A DNA stretch of 64,000 nt from Acidobacteria bacterium Mor1 (GTDB taxonomy: Bacteria; Acidobacteriota; Polarisedimenticolia; Polarisedimenticolales; Polarisedimenticolaceae): the NCBI GenBank assembly GCA_001664505.1, contig CP011806.1, forward strand, positions 389,067 through 453,066, read 5' to 3'. The notes under the pieces are model-generated. The model was not told the origin of the DNA. It did no database searches and worked only from the letters and a program-made list of their open reading frames with translations. Each line of letters opens with the position of its first letter. Within the stretch, counting starts at the first letter, position 1. Below, in pieces: positions 1 through 9,524 of this stretch. A program made the translations under genes and the position numbers.

Positions 1-522
1 TCGGGTCGCGGCACGGTGGTGACCGGCCGTATCGAGCAGGGCATCGTGAAGGTCGGCGAAGAGATCGAGATCGTCGGTATCCGCGACACGGTGAAGAAGG
101 TCGTGACCGGCGTCGAGATGTTCAAGAAGCTTCTGGACGAAGGCCAGGCTGGCGACAACGTGGGCATCCTGCTTCGCGGTACGGACCGCAAGGACGTCGA
201 GCGTGGCCAGGTTCTGGCGAAGCCCGGTTCGATCACGCCTCACACGAAGTTCAAGGGTGAGGTTTACGTGCTGACGAAGGACGAAGGTGGCCGCCACACT
301 CCGTTCTTCACGGGCTACCGTCCGCAGTTCTATTTCCGCACCACGGACGTGACCGGTGTCGCGACGCTTCCGGACGGTGTGGAGATGGTGATGCCGGGCG
401 ACAACGTGACGATCAACGTCGAGCTGATCACGCCGATCGCCATGGACAAGGGTCTGCGCTTCGCCATCCGCGAAGGCGGCCGCACCGTCGGCGCCGGTAC
501 GGTGACCGAGATCATCGAGTAG
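1..522 (+). CDS. tuf: Elongation factor Tu, C-terminal part (5' end outside window)
   Basis: The last 173 residues of EF-Tu are present, open at the left edge; the frame reads [14 protein letters not shown] from base 1. They cover the beta-barrel domains 2 and 3, with [15 protein letters not shown] in domain 3, and end at TAG 520-522. The GTPase domain lies outside. EF-Tu carries aminoacyl-tRNA to the ribosomal A site. A tuf gene directly before rpsJ is the usual end of the str operon, so this gene probably leads straight into the S10 block; the 30-base gap to rpsJ has no terminator. Confidence 0.97.
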   Translation, partial: SGRGTVVTGRIEQGIVKVGEEIEIVGIRDTVKKVVTGVEMFKKLLDEGQAGDNVGILLRGTDRKDVERGQVLAKPGSITPHTKFKGEVYVLTKDEGGRHTPFFTGYRPQFYFRTTDVTGVATLPDGVEMVMPGDNVTINVELITPIAMDKGLRFAIREGGRTVGAGTVTEIIE

Positions 523-552
523 TACAGGCCCTCAGGCAGAGGAAACGCGAAG

Positions 553-879
553 ATGATGAACGAAAAGATTCGGATCCGCCTCAAGGCGTACGACCACGCG
601 ATTCTCGATCAGTCGACGACCGAGATCGTGGATACCGCACGTCGTACCGGGGCGCGTGTCGCGGGGCCGATCCCGCTGCCGACGATCCGGAACCGCTGGA
701 CCGTTCTGCGCTCGCCCCACGTCGACAAGAAGTCGCGGGAGCAGTTCGAGATTCGTACGCACAAGCGGCTGCTGGACATCCTGCAGCCGACCCCCGAGAC
801 GGTCGATGCGCTGATGAAGCTCGATCTGCCCGCGGGTGTGGATGTTGAGATCAAGGCTTTCGGGGCACCGACGGCCTAA
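553..879 (+). CDS. rpsJ: 30S ribosomal protein S10 (uS10)
   Basis: Protein of 108 residues against about 102 in most bacteria, with typical [11 protein letters not shown] near the N terminus and THKRLLDIL in the second half. S10 sits in the 30S head and also joins NusB in antitermination. The start is ATGATG; the first ATG adds one Met. A GAGG-type ribosome site lies about a dozen bases upstream. It is the first gene of the S10 order and is followed 20 bases later by rplC. Confidence 0.97.
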   Translation: MMNEKIRIRLKAYDHAILDQSTTEIVDTARRTGARVAGPIPLPTIRNRWTVLRSPHVDKKSREQFEIRTHKRLLDILQPTPETVDALMKLDLPAGVDVEIKAFGAPTA

Positions 880-899
880 GTAGCTGGAGCCGAACCGTT

Positions 900-1559
900 A
901 TGGTCAAGGGAATGATTGGCCGCAAAGTCGGCATGACGCAGCTGTTCGCCGAGGACGGCACGGTGACCCCGGTCACCGTCATCGAGGCGGGCCCCTGCGT
1001 TGTCACGCAGCGCAAGACCGCTGACCGGGACGGCTATGAAGCCGCTCAGGTCGGCCTGGTCGATGCCAAAGCGGCGAAGCGCGCGAACAAGCCGATGAAG
1101 GGGCATCACGAAAAGGCGGGGGTTCCGCCGACGCGAGTTTGCCGTGAGTTCGACGTCACCGACGGATCCGAGGCCAAGGCCGGCGATCCGGTGGCGATCG
1201 ACATGTTCGACGGCCTGGACAAGATCGACGTGGTCGCCACCTCGAAGGGTAAGGGCTTTCAGGGCGTCATGCGGCGTCACGGGTTCGGGGGTGGCCGCGC
1301 CACTCACGGCTCGATGTTCCACCGCGCCCCGGGTTCGATCGGGCAGTCCGCCTTCCCGTCGAAGGTCATGAAGGGCATGCGCGGCCCCGGCCAGATGGGC
1401 AACAAGCGGGTCACCGTCAAGAACGTGAAGATCGTCCGGGTCGACACCGAGAAGAGCCTCTTGCTGGTCAAGGGTTCGATTCCGGGATCGCCGGGCACGA
1501 CGCTGATGCTCCGCTGCCGCCAGGGTGAGAACCCGGCGCAGCCGGCCGCGGCCGAGTAA
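900..1559 (+). CDS. rplC: 50S ribosomal protein L3 (uL3)
   Basis: Protein of 219 residues, normal length. The N terminus [16 protein letters not shown] and the loop [13 protein letters not shown] are diagnostic of L3, which nucleates 23S rRNA assembly near the peptidyl transferase centre. The Gln-containing segment [11 protein letters not shown] is present. Second gene of the S10 order; 14 bases separate it from rplD. Confidence 0.97.
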   Translation: MVKGMIGRKVGMTQLFAEDGTVTPVTVIEAGPCVVTQRKTADRDGYEAAQVGLVDAKAAKRANKPMKGHHEKAGVPPTRVCREFDVTDGSEAKAGDPVAIDMFDGLDKIDVVATSKGKGFQGVMRRHGFGGGRATHGSMFHRAPGSIGQSAFPSKVMKGMRGPGQMGNKRVTVKNVKIVRVDTEKSLLLVKGSIPGSPGTTLMLRCRQGENPAQPAAAE

Positions 1560-1573
1560 GGAAGGGCAGGACG

Positions 1574-2203
1574 ATGGCGGAACTTAGCGTTCGCAACTGG
1601 TCGAACAAGGAGCTGCGGCAGCTCGACCTCGACGACAAGGTGTTCGATTACCCCTACAAGGAACACCTGATCTACGAGGCGGTCTGCGCGCACCTGGCGG
1701 CGGCCCGTGCGGGAACCCACAAGACGAAGAACCGCAAGGAAGTCTCCGGTGGTACCCGGAAGCTGTGGCGGCAGAAGGGTACCGGCCGCGCCCGCGTCGG
1801 CGACAACCGCTCGCCGCTGTGGCGGCACGGTGGAACGGTTCACGGCCCCCAGCCCCGGGACTACAGCTGGAACTTCCCCAAGAAGATGCGCCGCAACGCG
1901 ATCCGTTCGGCTCTGGCCCAGAAGCTTCGCGAAGGCAAGCTGATGTGCCTCGAGTCGCTGGAGCGCCAGAGCCCCAAGTCCAAGGAGCTCGATTCCGAGC
2001 TGCAGAAGGGGCTGGGCCTGGCCGGGCGCACGCTGCTGATCCCGGTCGACGCCGAGCAGAACCTCGAGCTCGCGGCCCGCAACAACCCGAGACTGTCGGT
2101 CGTGCGCGCCATGGGCGTCAGCGTGGTCGATCTGCTCAACCACGAAACCATCGTGGCCTCGGAGGGGGCGCTGCAGCGGCTCCAGGAGGTACTCGCGCCG
2201 TGA
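1574..2203 (+). CDS. rplD: 50S ribosomal protein L4 (uL4)
   Basis: Protein of 209 residues with the L4 loop motif [12 protein letters not shown]-like (here [16 protein letters not shown]), which lines the peptide exit tunnel. In enterobacteria L4 represses its own operon, but I see no way to judge that here. Its TGA stop overlaps the GTG start of rplW, so the two are probably translationally coupled. Confidence 0.97.
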   Translation: MAELSVRNWSNKELRQLDLDDKVFDYPYKEHLIYEAVCAHLAAARAGTHKTKNRKEVSGGTRKLWRQKGTGRARVGDNRSPLWRHGGTVHGPQPRDYSWNFPKKMRRNAIRSALAQKLREGKLMCLESLERQSPKSKELDSELQKGLGLAGRTLLIPVDAEQNLELAARNNPRLSVVRAMGVSVVDLLNHETIVASEGALQRLQEVLAP

Positions 2204-2493
2204 AGAACGTCTACCAGACCGTACGGCAGCCGGTGCTGACCGAGAAGTCGACCATCCTCCGCGAGGAGACCGGGGTCTACTGCTTCAAGGCGCACCTCAA
2301 CGCCAACAAGATCGAGATCGCCCGCGCCGTCGAGGAACTCTTCGACGTCAAGGTCGCCGATGTGCGCACCTGCAAGGTGCGCGGCAAGAACAAGCGCATG
2401 GGCCGCTTCCTCGGGAAGCGCCCGAACTGGAAGAAGGCCTGGGTCCGGCTCGCCCCCGGCTCCAAAGAAATCGACCTCTTCGAGACCAACTGA
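2200..2493 (+). CDS. rplW: 50S ribosomal protein L23 (uL23)
   Basis: Protein of 97 residues starting at GTG 2200, which overlaps the rplD stop as GTGA. The start gives [17 protein letters not shown], the expected L23 N terminus; a longer reading of this frame extends upstream into rplD and is not real. Conserved [15 protein letters not shown] lies mid-protein. L23 sits at the tunnel exit and docks trigger factor and SRP. Confidence 0.96.
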   Translation: MKNVYQTVRQPVLTEKSTILREETGVYCFKAHLNANKIEIARAVEELFDVKVADVRTCKVRGKNKRMGRFLGKRPNWKKAWVRLAPGSKEIDLFETN

Positions 2494-2507
2494 GGAGCGG
2501 GGGAGTC

Positions 2508-3335
2508 ATGGCCGTCAAGAAGTACAAGCCGACAAGTCCGGGCCGTCGTTTCATGACGAGTCTGGTCCGCGTCGAGACCAGTAAGAACGAACCGCACAAG
2601 CCGCTGACCTCCGGTATCAAGAAGCACGCCGGACGTAACAACAAGGGGCAGATCGCCGTTCGTCACCGGGGTGGCGGTCACAAGCGCCGCTACCGTCTGA
2701 TCGACTTCCGCCGGGACAAGCGGGACATTCCGGCCAAGGTGGAGACGATCGAATACGATCCGAACCGCTCGGCCAACATCGCCCTGGTTTGCTACGCCGA
2801 CGGTGAGCGCCGCTACATCCTGGCGCCTCACAACCTGCAGATCGGATCCAAGATCCTGGCCTCCGAGACCGCGGACATCCTGCCGGGCAACTGCTTGCCG
2901 CTGCGGGTGGTGCCTCTCGGTACCGCGCTCCACAACATCGAACTCAAGGTCAACGGCGGCGGCCAGATGGTCCGTTCGGCCGGGACCTCGGCGCAGCTCC
3001 TCGCTCGCGAGGGATCCCACGCCACCCTGCGCATGCCGTCGGGCGAGATCCGCAAGGTGCACATCGAGTGCTGGGCCACCGTCGGTCAGGTCAGCAACCT
3101 CGAGCATGAAAACGAGAACATCGGTAAGGCCGGCCGCAACCGCTGGAAGGGCTGGCGCCCGACCGTCCGCGGTGTGGTCATGAACCCGGTCGACCACCCC
3201 CACGGTGGTGGTGAAGGCCGCACCTCCGGCGGCCGCCATCCGGTCAGCCCCTGGGGTGTCCCGACCAAGGGTAAGAAGACTCGCAAGAACCCGCGCACGG
3301 ACCGCCTGATCGTTCGTCGCCGTGGCAAGAAGTAG
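2508..3335 (+). CDS. rplB: 50S ribosomal protein L2 (uL2)
   Basis: Protein of 275 residues, normal length. The C-terminal [14 protein letters not shown] carries the conserved His region near the peptidyl transferase centre, followed by [13 protein letters not shown]. The ATG is preceded by GGAG-type bases. It follows rplW by 14 bases and precedes rpsS by 9. Confidence 0.98.
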   Translation: MAVKKYKPTSPGRRFMTSLVRVETSKNEPHKPLTSGIKKHAGRNNKGQIAVRHRGGGHKRRYRLIDFRRDKRDIPAKVETIEYDPNRSANIALVCYADGERRYILAPHNLQIGSKILASETADILPGNCLPLRVVPLGTALHNIELKVNGGGQMVRSAGTSAQLLAREGSHATLRMPSGEIRKVHIECWATVGQVSNLEHENENIGKAGRNRWKGWRPTVRGVVMNPVDHPHGGGEGRTSGGRHPVSPWGVPTKGKKTRKNPRTDRLIVRRRGKK

Positions 3336-3344
3336 GAGACGATC

Positions 3345-3614
3345 ATGAGCCGCTCCGTAATCAAGGGCCCCTTCGTCGACCCGCACCTTCAGGCCAAGGT
3401 CGACGACATGAACAAGAAGAACGACCGCAAGGTGATCAAGACCTGGTCCCGTCGCTCGACGCTGACCCCCGAGATGGTCGGTCACACCCTCGCGGTGCAC
3501 AACGGCAAGAAGATGATCCCGGTGTTCATCACCGAGAACATGGTCGGCCACAAGCTCGGCGAGTTCGCGCCGACCCGCCTGTTCCGCGGCCACGCCGCCG
3601 ACAAGAAGCGATAG
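3345..3614 (+). CDS. rpsS: 30S ribosomal protein S19 (uS19)
   Basis: Protein of 89 residues with the standard N terminus [15 protein letters not shown] and the conserved [21 protein letters not shown]19 lies in the 30S head and pairs with S13. Tight spacing to rplB and rplV. Confidence 0.97.
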   Translation: MSRSVIKGPFVDPHLQAKVDDMNKKNDRKVIKTWSRRSTLTPEMVGHTLAVHNGKKMIPVFITENMVGHKLGEFAPTRLFRGHAADKKR

Positions 3615-3624
3615 GGGTAGCGAG

Positions 3625-3978
3625 ATGGTCTCGACAGCGAAACTGCGCCACCTGCGCGGATCCGCCCAGAAGGTTCGCCTCGTGGTCGATCAGATCCGAG
3701 GGAAGAACGCGGCGGAAGCGATCTCGATCCTCCACTACTCGCCGCGTCGTTGCGGCAAGGACCTGGAGAAGCTCTTGAAGTCCGCCGTGGCCAACGCCCA
3801 GGACAAGGACCCCCAGCTCGACGTCGACGAGCTGATCGTGGCCAAGGCCACGGTCGACGGCGGTCCGACGATGAAGCGGATCCAGCACCGTGCCATGGGC
3901 CGGGTGTTCCAGATCCTCAAGCGCACCTGTCACGTAACGATCGGCCTGGATCTGCCCGCCCGCTCGGGCCGCAGCTAG
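3625..3978 (+). CDS. rplV: 50S ribosomal protein L22 (uL22)
   Basis: Protein of 117 residues. [13 protein letters not shown] near the N terminus and the C-terminal hairpin region RIQHRAMGR, which reaches into the exit tunnel, identify L22. The protein ends shortly after the hairpin, as usual. It is followed by rpsC after 15 bases. Confidence 0.97.
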   Translation: MVSTAKLRHLRGSAQKVRLVVDQIRGKNAAEAISILHYSPRRCGKDLEKLLKSAVANAQDKDPQLDVDELIVAKATVDGGPTMKRIQHRAMGRVFQILKRTCHVTIGLDLPARSGRS

Positions 3979-3993
3979 GACGGAGGAGTAGTC

Positions 3994-4647
3994 GTGGGTC
4001 AAAAGGTCCATCCATACGGGTTCCGCGTCGGCATCAACAAGACCTGGCGGTCGCGTTGGTACGCCGAGAAGAAGTACGCGGAGCTGCTCCACGAAGATCT
4101 CAAGCTGCGCCGTGACCTGAAGAAGCGTCTCGGTCACGCCGGTGTCGCCGACATCCAGATCGAGCGTGCGGCGAACAAGCTGAAGGTCAACATCCTGACC
4201 TCGCGGCCGGGCATCATCATCGGCCGCAAGGGTGTCGAGGTGGACCGGCTCAAGGAGCAGATCCACAAGCGCACCCAGCGCGACGTGTTCATCAACATTC
4301 TCGAGATCGACAAGCCGGAAATCGACGCCCAGTTGGTGTCCGAGTCGATCGCGATGCAGCTCGAAAAGCGCGTCGCTTTCCGCCGGGCCATGCGCCGCGC
4401 GGTCGAATCCGCCCAGCGCTTCGGCGCCCGGGGAATTCGCGTGCGTGTCGGCGGTCGTCTCGGCGGTGCCGAGATCGCCCGTGCCGAGTGGTATCTCGAG
4501 GGCCGGCTGCCGCTGCACACGCTGCGCGCCGACATCGATTACGGCTTTGCCGAGGCGAAGACCACCTACGGAATCATCGGAGTGAAGGTCTGGATCTACC
4601 GCGGCGAGGCCCGTGGTCTGAACCGGCCGGAGGAGTCGCGGCGCTAA
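3994..4647 (+). CDS. rpsC: 30S ribosomal protein S3 (uS3)
   Basis: Protein of 217 residues from a GTG start preceded by GGAGGAG. The N terminus [14 protein letters not shown] is typical. A KH domain is shown by [16 protein letters not shown] (about residues 70-90). S3 lines the mRNA entry channel. The C terminus is of normal length. Confidence 0.97.
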   Translation: MGQKVHPYGFRVGINKTWRSRWYAEKKYAELLHEDLKLRRDLKKRLGHAGVADIQIERAANKLKVNILTSRPGIIIGRKGVEVDRLKEQIHKRTQRDVFINILEIDKPEIDAQLVSESIAMQLEKRVAFRRAMRRAVESAQRFGARGIRVRVGGRLGGAEIARAEWYLEGRLPLHTLRADIDYGFAEAKTTYGIIGVKVWIYRGEARGLNRPEESRR

Positions 4648-4676
4648 CCGCCGCGACGCGCAAGGAGTAACCGACC

Positions 4677-5090
<414 letters not shown>

Positions 5091-5092
5091 GT

Positions 5093-5308
5093 ATGGCACA
5101 GGATCTGGCCAAGCTGCGTGAGTTGGGTGCCGAGGAACTGGCCAAGGAAGAGCTGACCCTGCGGGAAGAGATCTGGAAGCTGCGGCTCCAGGCCTCGACC
5201 GGCCAGTTGATGGGTCCCCAGCGCGTGCGTGCGGCTCGCAAGGAGTTGGCCCGGGTGCTGACCGTGGCCCGGGAAAAGCAGATCGCCGCCCGCGGCGCCA
5301 AGAGCTAA
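5093..5308 (+). CDS. rpmC: 50S ribosomal protein L29 (uL29)
   Basis: Protein of 71 residues, largely alpha-helical and charged, with the L29 pattern LREEIWKLRLQASTGQL. It starts 2 bases after the rplP stop, so translation is likely coupled. L29 contacts L23 at the tunnel exit. Confidence 0.94.
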   Translation: MAQDLAKLRELGAEELAKEELTLREEIWKLRLQASTGQLMGPQRVRAARKELARVLTVAREKQIAARGAKS

Positions 5309-5318
5309 CGGAGAAGCG

Positions 5319-5591
5319 ATGTCGGAAGTCAGACGGAAGGTGACGCGCGTCGGGATCGTGACCTCGGACAAGATGGACAAGTCCGTCACGGTCAACGTCG
5401 AGCGCATGATGATGCACAAGCTCTACAAGCGCTTCGTGCGTCGTTCTAAGAAATTCATGGCTCACGACGAGGAGAATCGCTGCAAGATCGGCGATACCGT
5501 CGAGATCGTCGAGAGCCGTCCGCTTTCCTCGCGCAAGCGCTGGCGGGTGCGCCGCATCCTGCGTACCGCTGCGGTTGTGAAACGGGACTGA
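5319..5591 (+). CDS. rpsQ: 30S ribosomal protein S17 (uS17)
   Basis: Protein of 90 residues with an OB-fold pattern: GIVTSDKMDKSVTVNVE and IGDTVEIVESRPLSSRKRW. It is the last gene of the classical S10 order. The 48 bases after its stop contain a terminator-like hairpin before rplN. Confidence 0.96.
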   Translation: MSEVRRKVTRVGIVTSDKMDKSVTVNVERMMMHKLYKRFVRRSKKFMAHDEENRCKIGDTVEIVESRPLSSRKRWRVRRILRTAAVVKRD

Positions 5592-5599
5592 CTTGGCTC

Positions 5600-5621
5600 A
5601 CGGGGGCCAGCTCCCGTTTTT
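5600..5621 (+). terminator. Terminator-like hairpin at the S10/spc boundary
   Basis: ACGGGGG (5600-5606) pairs with CTCCCGT (5611-5617), with one G-T wobble and loop CCAG, followed directly by a T run (5617-5621). It lies between rpsQ and rplN, where the S10 and spc operons are separate transcription units in enterobacteria. No promoter of usable quality is visible in the 18 bases between it and rplN, so it may attenuate rather than end transcription. Confidence 0.6.
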
Positions 5622-5639
5622 AGTTGAAGGAGTGCGGCG

Positions 5640-6008
5640 ATGATTCAGATGCAGTCGATGCTCACGGTAGCGGACAACTCCGGGGCGAAGCGCATCTTCT
5701 GTATCCAGCTGAGGGGCGGCTCGAAGGGCAAATATGCCGGCGTGGGTGACGTGATCACCGCGTCGGTCAAGGAAGCGTCCCCCGACGGAAAGGTCAAGAA
5801 GGGCCAGGTGGTCAAGGCGGTCATCGTCCGGACCAAGGCCCCGCAGCGGCGGCGTGACGGCTCCTACATCCGCTTCGACGAGAACGCGGCGGTGCTGATC
5901 AACGACGCCAAGGAGCCGGTCGGAACCCGCGTGTTCGGTCCGGTGGCCCGTGAACTGCGGGACAAGGAATTCATGAAGATCGTTTCGCTGGCGCCCGAGG
6001 TGCTCTGA
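5640..6008 (+). CDS. rplN: 50S ribosomal protein L14 (uL14)
   Basis: Protein of 122 residues with the standard N terminus [19 protein letters not shown] strong GAAGGAG ribosome site lies 9 bases upstream. First gene of the spc order. L14 forms part of the intersubunit bridge and binds L19. Confidence 0.97.
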   Translation: MIQMQSMLTVADNSGAKRIFCIQLRGGSKGKYAGVGDVITASVKEASPDGKVKKGQVVKAVIVRTKAPQRRRDGSYIRFDENAAVLINDAKEPVGTRVFGPVARELRDKEFMKIVSLAPEVL

Positions 6009-6039
6009 GGCCCTGGCGGCCTGCGAACGGAGAAAGACG

Positions 6040-6378
6040 ATGCCGAAGTGCAACGTACACAAGGATGACATGGTGGTGGTGATCTCCGGCAAGGACCGGG
6101 ATCGCACCGAGCCCAAACGTGTCCTGCGGGTCTATCCGAAGACCGAGCGGGTGTTGGTCGAAGGGGTCAACGTGATCAAGCGTCACACCCGTCCCAACCC
6201 GCAGCAGAACATCAAGGGCGGAATCGTCGAGCGTGAGTCTCCGATTCACATGTCCAACGTCATGGTTGTCGATCCCGAGACCGGGCGGCCCACCCGGGTC
6301 GGCCGCAAGCGTCTCGAGGATGGTCGCTGGGTTCGCGTGGCCAAACAGAGCGGCGCGGTCCTCGACAAGAAGAAGTGA
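6040..6378 (+). CDS. rplX: 50S ribosomal protein L24 (uL24)
   Basis: Protein of 112 residues with an N-terminal KOW motif ([13 protein letters not shown]) and [15 protein letters not shown]24 is an early assembly factor for 23S rRNA. Residue 4 is a Cys in MPKCNVHK, unremarkable. It is followed 7 bases later by rplE. Confidence 0.96.
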   Translation: MPKCNVHKDDMVVVISGKDRDRTEPKRVLRVYPKTERVLVEGVNVIKRHTRPNPQQNIKGGIVERESPIHMSNVMVVDPETGRPTRVGRKRLEDGRWVRVAKQSGAVLDKKK

Positions 6379-6385
6379 GGACGAG

Positions 6386-6928
6386 ATGAGCAGGCTGGCT
6401 GAAAAGTACAAGCAGGACGTGGCACCCGCGCTTCACAAGAAGTTCGAGTACTCGTCGGTGATGGCCATCCCGAAGGTCACCAAGGTCGTGGTCAACATGG
6501 GCATGGGCGAGGCGATCGCAGATTCCAAGCTGCTCGACCAGGCGGTCGAGGAGTTGGCGACGATCACCGGCCAGCGCCCGGCGGTGACCACCGCCCGGAA
6601 GTCGATCGCGAACTTCAAGCTGCGCGCCGGAATGAAGATCGGTTGCCGGGTCACCCTGCGGGGCGTGCGGATGTACGAGTTCCTCGACCGCCTGATCTCG
6701 TTCGCGCTTCCCCGGGTTCGCGACTTCCGCGGCGTGTCCGCCAAGGCCTTCGACGGCCGCGGCAACTACACCCTCGGTGTTCGCGATCAGTTGATCTTTC
6801 CCGAGATCAACTTCGCCAAGGTCCAGAAGGTCAAGGGCATGAACGTCTGTATCGCGACCAACGCCCAGACCGACGAGGAAGCCCGCTTCCTCCTGGCAGA
6901 ACTCGGGATGCCCTTCCGGAAGAACTGA
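6386..6928 (+). CDS. rplE: 50S ribosomal protein L5 (uL5)
   Basis: Protein of 180 residues from ATG 6386 ([20 protein letters not shown]). The open frame extends further upstream into rplX, but this start matches the family and has GAGGACGAG before it. L5 binds 5S rRNA. Conserved [12 protein letters not shown] is present. In most bacteria rpsN follows here; in this genome rpsH begins 16 bases later instead. Confidence 0.97.
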   Translation: MSRLAEKYKQDVAPALHKKFEYSSVMAIPKVTKVVVNMGMGEAIADSKLLDQAVEELATITGQRPAVTTARKSIANFKLRAGMKIGCRVTLRGVRMYEFLDRLISFALPRVRDFRGVSAKAFDGRGNYTLGVRDQLIFPEINFAKVQKVKGMNVCIATNAQTDEEARFLLAELGMPFRKN

Positions 6929-6944
6929 CGGAGCAGAGCAGAAC

Positions 6945-7343
6945 ATGAGCATGACGGATCCCATTGCCGATTTGCTGACCCGCATCCGCAACGCGCAGAC
7001 CGCGAAGCACAAGGCCCTTCGTGTGCCGAAGAGCAAGATGAAGGAGTCGATCGTCAAGATCCTCCGCGACGAGGGCTACATCCAGGGCTACTCGGTCGAG
7101 GACGATGACCGCCAGGGCATCATCAACGTCGAGTTGAAGTACGGGCCCGGCGGTCAACACACGATCACGGGTCTGGAGCGTGTCAGCAAGCCCGGTCGCC
7201 GGGTCTACTGCGGAAAAGACGAAATCCCGCGCGTGCTGGGAGGCCTGGGGGTGACGATCCTCTCGACCTCTCGCGGCGTGATGACCGGCCAGGCCTGTCG
7301 CCAGAGTGGAATCGGCGGCGAAGTGCTGGTCAACATCTGGTAG
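6945..7343 (+). CDS. rpsH: 30S ribosomal protein S8 (uS8)
   Basis: Protein of 132 residues with MSMTDPIADLLTRIRNA at the start and STSRGVMTGQACRQSGIGGE at the C terminus. A second in-frame ATG at 6951 would give MTDPIADLL and is equally plausible. S8 binds the central domain of 16S rRNA and represses spc genes in E. coli. It follows rplE directly, with no rpsN between. Confidence 0.97.
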   Translation: MSMTDPIADLLTRIRNAQTAKHKALRVPKSKMKESIVKILRDEGYIQGYSVEDDDRQGIINVELKYGPGGQHTITGLERVSKPGRRVYCGKDEIPRVLGGLGVTILSTSRGVMTGQACRQSGIGGEVLVNIW

Positions 7344-7356
7344 GCGGGGAGGAACC

Positions 7357-7896
7357 ATGTCGCGCATCGGAAAACAGCCCGTCACCATCGCCTCCGGCGT
7401 GCAGGTGACGCTGGCCGACGGCAAGATCACCGTCAAGGGCCCCAACGGGACTCTCGAACAGGCGATCCCGGACGGCATGACCGTCTCCCAGGAAGACGGC
7501 GCGGTGATCATCAAGCGCCGCGACGACAGCAAATCGCAGAAGGCGCTCCACGGTCTGACCCGCGCTCTGATCCAGAACGCGGTCACCGGCGTCACCGCCG
7601 GTTTCAAGAAGGACCTGGAGATCCACGGTGTGGGATACCGCGCCGACGTCAAGGGCAAGAACGTCGTGTTCGCGCTGGGCTACAGCCATCCGATCGAGTT
7701 CCCGATCCCGGAAGGCATCAAGGTGGCCATTGACAAGAACACCCTGATCACCGTGACCGGCGCCGATCGCCAGCAGGTCGGTCAGGTCGCCGCGGAGATG
7801 CGGGCCCTGCGTCCGCCGGATGTCTACAAGCTGAAGGGTGTGCGCTACGCCGACGAGCAGCTGCGCAAGAAAGCCGGCAAGAGCGGCGCGCAGTAG
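7357..7896 (+). CDS. rplF: 50S ribosomal protein L6 (uL6)
   Basis: Protein of 179 residues from ATG 7357 ([15 protein letters not shown]), with GGGGAGGAA just upstream. Two L6 repeats are present; the C-terminal repeat ends [16 protein letters not shown]6 lies near the sarcin-ricin loop. Confidence 0.97.
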   Translation: MSRIGKQPVTIASGVQVTLADGKITVKGPNGTLEQAIPDGMTVSQEDGAVIIKRRDDSKSQKALHGLTRALIQNAVTGVTAGFKKDLEIHGVGYRADVKGKNVVFALGYSHPIEFPIPEGIKVAIDKNTLITVTGADRQQVGQVAAEMRALRPPDVYKLKGVRYADEQLRKKAGKSGAQ

Positions 7897-7916
7897 CGCC
7901 GGGCACAGAGGAAGTC

Positions 7917-8270
7917 ATGGATCCAGCAATCAGACAGCGTATTCAGTACCGGATTCGCAAGAAGGTGCGGGGCACCGCGGCCCGGCCGCGTCTGGCGGTC
8001 TACCGCAGCTCGAAGCACATCTACGCCCAGGCGATCGACGACGATCTCGGCAAGACCATCGCCGCCTGCTGCTCCAGGGATTCGGACATGCGCGCCAAGT
8101 CCCAGAACGGCGGCAACATCGATGCGGCCAAGGCCGTCGGTGGGCGCATTGCCGAAAAGCTCAAGGAAGCCGGGATCGAATCCATCGTGTTCGATCGTGG
8201 CGGGTTTCTGTACCACGGGCGTATCAAGGCGCTCGCCGATGCCGTCCGCGAAGGCGGTTTGAAGTTCTAG
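7917..8270 (+). CDS. rplR: 50S ribosomal protein L18 (uL18)
   Basis: Protein of 117 residues. [20 protein letters not shown] and the C-terminal [20 protein letters not shown] identify L18, a 5S rRNA binder. AGGAAG lies about 6 bases upstream of ATG. Confidence 0.97.
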   Translation: MDPAIRQRIQYRIRKKVRGTAARPRLAVYRSSKHIYAQAIDDDLGKTIAACCSRDSDMRAKSQNGGNIDAAKAVGGRIAEKLKEAGIESIVFDRGGFLYHGRIKALADAVREGGLKF

Positions 8271-8284
8271 GCGGGAGGTAGTCA

Positions 8285-8788
8285 GTGAGACAGGAACAGA
8301 GTGATCTGAGGGAACAGGTCGTCAATATCAACCGCGTCACCAAGGTGGTGAAGGGGGGTAAGAACTTCTCCTTCGCAGCGCTGGTCGTGGTTGGCGACGG
8401 CAAGGGCAAGGTCGGCTTCGGCATGGGCAAGGCCCGCGAAGTTCCGGCGGCGATCTCCAAGGGGGTCGACCAGGCCAAGCGGAACATGGTGCGCGTGCCG
8501 ATGCTGGGCTCGACGATCCCGCATCCGATCATCGGCCGTCACGGCGCGGGCAGCGTGCTGATGAAGCCCGCCTCCGAGGGTACCGGCGTGATCGCCGGCG
8601 GTGCGGTCCGCGCGATCATGGAGTCGGCAGGCATCCAGGACATTCTCTGCAAGTCCCTCGGTTCCTCGAACCACTACAACGTGCTGCGCGCCACCATGCA
8701 GGGCCTGACCAGCCTCAAGAGCCCCAAGCAGATCGCTCGCACCCGCGGCAAGGAGCTCGAGGAAATCCAGCAGGAGATGGCGCAATGA
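8285..8788 (+). CDS. rpsE: 30S ribosomal protein S5 (uS5)
   Basis: Protein of 167 residues from GTG 8285, with GGGAGG upstream. The N-terminal dsRBD-like part reads [18 protein letters not shown], then [15 protein letters not shown]5 is a fidelity protein near the decoding site. Its stop overlaps the rpmD start as ATGA. Confidence 0.97.
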   Translation: MRQEQSDLREQVVNINRVTKVVKGGKNFSFAALVVVGDGKGKVGFGMGKAREVPAAISKGVDQAKRNMVRVPMLGSTIPHPIIGRHGAGSVLMKPASEGTGVIAGGAVRAIMESAGIQDILCKSLGSSNHYNVLRATMQGLTSLKSPKQIARTRGKELEEIQQEMAQ

Positions 8789-8988
8789 GCGACGCCGGCG
8801 ACAAGAAGATCCGGGTCCGCCAGATCAAGAGCGGGATCGGTTTCAGCGAAAATCAGAAGCGCACCTTGCGCGCGCTCGGTCTGACCAAGATCGGCCGTGA
8901 GGTGGTTCACCCGGACAACCCGCAGGTGCGCGGGATGGTCCAGACCGTCACGCACCTCGTCGAGGTGACCGAAGACGCTCAGGCCTGA
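8785..8988 (+). CDS. rpmD: 50S ribosomal protein L30 (uL30)
   Basis: Protein of 67 residues. [20 protein letters not shown] and [20 protein letters not shown] match L30, which is absent from some phyla but present here. It overlaps rpsE by four bases (ATGA), so it is probably translated by re-initiation. Confidence 0.95.
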   Translation: MSDAGDKKIRVRQIKSGIGFSENQKRTLRALGLTKIGREVVHPDNPQVRGMVQTVTHLVEVTEDAQA

Positions 8989-9006
8989 GCCGCGAGGAAC
9001 TAAGTG

Positions 9007-9495
9007 ATGAGTGACCAGAGCGAACAGCAAGCCCAGCCTGAAGGCGGAATGGGGCTGCACAACCTGCGGCCTGCCGCGGGTTCGCGCCGCAACCGCAAGC
9101 GGGTCGGCCGTGGTCCGGGCTCCGGCCTGGGCAAGACCGCGGGACGCGGACACAAGGGTGCCAAGTCGCGCAGCGGCTACTCGGCGAAGCGTGGCTTCGA
9201 GGGTGGCCAGATGCCGCTGCACCGGCGTCTTCCCAAGCGGGGATTCGTCAACATCTTCCGCAAGGAATTCCGCACCGTAAACATCGACCGGCTGAACGGG
9301 TTCGAGGCCGGGTCCGAAGTGACCCCCGAGACCCTGCTGGCCGCCGGACTCGTCCGGAAGGGCAAGCAGGACATCAAGATCCTGGGGAACGGCGAACTGA
9401 AGGTCTCGCTCAACGTGAAGGCCCACAAGTTCACCGGCGCCGCCGCCAAGAAGATCGAAGCGGCCGGCGGCAAGGCCGAAGTCCTCGGTAAGTAG
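9007..9495 (+). CDS. rplO: 50S ribosomal protein L15 (uL15)
   Basis: Protein of 162 residues from ATG 9007. The conserved L15 body starts at [18 protein letters not shown], about 14 residues further in, so there is a short Gln/Glu-rich N-terminal extension. GTG 9004 in frame would add one residue, and ATG 9049 would remove the extension; GAGG at 8994-8997 favours 9004/9007. [15 protein letters not shown] and [18 protein letters not shown] are conserved. Confidence 0.94.
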   Translation: MSDQSEQQAQPEGGMGLHNLRPAAGSRRNRKRVGRGPGSGLGKTAGRGHKGAKSRSGYSAKRGFEGGQMPLHRRLPKRGFVNIFRKEFRTVNIDRLNGFEAGSEVTPETLLAAGLVRKGKQDIKILGNGELKVSLNVKAHKFTGAAAKKIEAAGGKAEVLGK

Positions 9496-9524
9496 CCGAA
9501 CGATTCGCGGGAGATCCTTAGACC

